Below, in pieces: positions 37,083 through 37,500 of a DNA stretch of 37,500 nt. The stretch comes from Prorocentrum cordatum (Eukaryota; Sar; Dinophyceae; Prorocentrales; Prorocentraceae). The notes beneath the pieces were generated by a model that made no database searches, had not been told where the DNA came from, and worked only from the letters and a program-made list of their open reading frames with translations. Position 1 is the stretch's first letter, and every line of letters starts with the position of its first letter. Both the position numbers and the translations under genes were made by a program. The stretch is from NCBI GenBank assembly GCA_963575745.1, contig CAUYUJ010017799.1:110680-148179 (forward strand), given 5' to 3'.

Positions 37083-37500
37083 TCACAGATGGAGGGCGGG
37101 TGATGTTCAACATGTGGTTCTCGCCTTGGCACCGCGCACATTCGCTTTAGCAAGTTGCAAGAGTTTCCCGGATTGAGGGCGGGCCATGTTCAAAAAGTGG
37201 CTCTCGCCTCAGCGCCGCGCACATTCGTCTTAACGATTTGCATGAGCTTCACGGAGTGAGGGCGGGCCGTTTTCGAAATGTGGCTCGCGCTTGGGCACCG
37301 CGCACATTCGTCTGCAAAAACTGCAAGAGCTTCACAAATCAAGGGCAGGCCGTTTTCAAAGTGTGACTATCACCTTAGCGCCGCGCACATTCGTCAAAAC
37401 AAACTTAAAAGAGTTTCACGGATCGAGGGCGGTTCCTTTTCAAGATGCGGTTCTCGCCAGAATGCCGCGCACATTCGTCCTAAAATTTGCAAGAGTTTCA
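37083..37500 (+). repeat. ~83 bp minisatellite family, locus 3 (continues past the window)
   Basis: Five units of 83-84 bp. Each has TTTCACGGAT-GAGGGCGG, TTTTCAAA-TGTGGCTCTCGCC, GCCGCGCACATTCGTC and TTGCAAGAG. The units are more regular than at loci 1 and 2. The array is cut by the right edge. Confidence 0.92.

Noticed and set aside
1-37500. CRISPR array or bacterial defence system
   Set aside because: None of the tandem arrays has short conserved repeats with unique spacers of constant length, no cas-like protein is seen, and the spliced leader and LINEs show the DNA is eukaryotic.

Overview
The window looks like nuclear DNA of a dinoflagellate. The decisive clue is on the minus strand at 34335-34315: 21 consecutive bases equal to the dinoflagellate trans-splicing leader (DinoSL, all but its first base), fused to the 5' end of a LINE. 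Supporting signs are high GC, near absence of ordinary genes, abundant retroelement and tandem-repeat DNA, and small exon-like pieces with a Gly-Trp-Ser/Cys-Cys motif. No bacterial-type operon, rRNA or convincing tRNA was seen.

Layout. 1-1230: trinucleotide and octamer simple repeats. 1232-9175: a satellite array of five long units (about 1490 bp; the first 1701 bp) plus a truncated sixth; each unit is a diverged head-to-tail dimer. 9641-11480: a minisatellite-like array of degenerate CCAAGA(C/G)GCC units with AT-rich islands; a second copy lies at 26990-27575. 12720-13190, 27780-28190 (inverted) and 37083-37500 hold one ~83 bp minisatellite family. 13.7-16.3 kb contains candidate minus-strand exons, with a possible further one near 35.2 kb. 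35.9-37.0 kb is a purine tract followed by a pyrimidine tract.

Two non-LTR retrotransposons dominate the right half. LINE-A (about 19.5-26.64 kb, plus strand) is nearly intact: an ORF1 with an OTU-type cysteine protease domain and a C2HC finger, then an ORF2 with an AP-type endonuclease, a reverse transcriptase (YVDD) and a CCHC knuckle, but no RNase H. ORF1, a basic middle segment and ORF2 share one reading frame, interrupted only by a TAG and a TGA. A Cys-His-Gly-Trp module is triplicated in frame ahead of the endonuclease. LINE-B (28283-34335, minus strand) is full length but broken: a zinc-ribbon/coiled-coil ORF1, then endonuclease, RT, CCHC, RNase H and a Cys-rich tail spread over several frames. 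It is bounded by a perfect 15-bp direct repeat, and the spliced leader abuts one copy exactly. This copy was therefore made by reverse transcription of a trans-spliced mRNA.

Nothing here can be assigned to a named host gene. The main biology is retroelement replication coupled to spliced-leader trans-splicing, a protease-bearing LINE, and repeat families dispersed across the window.
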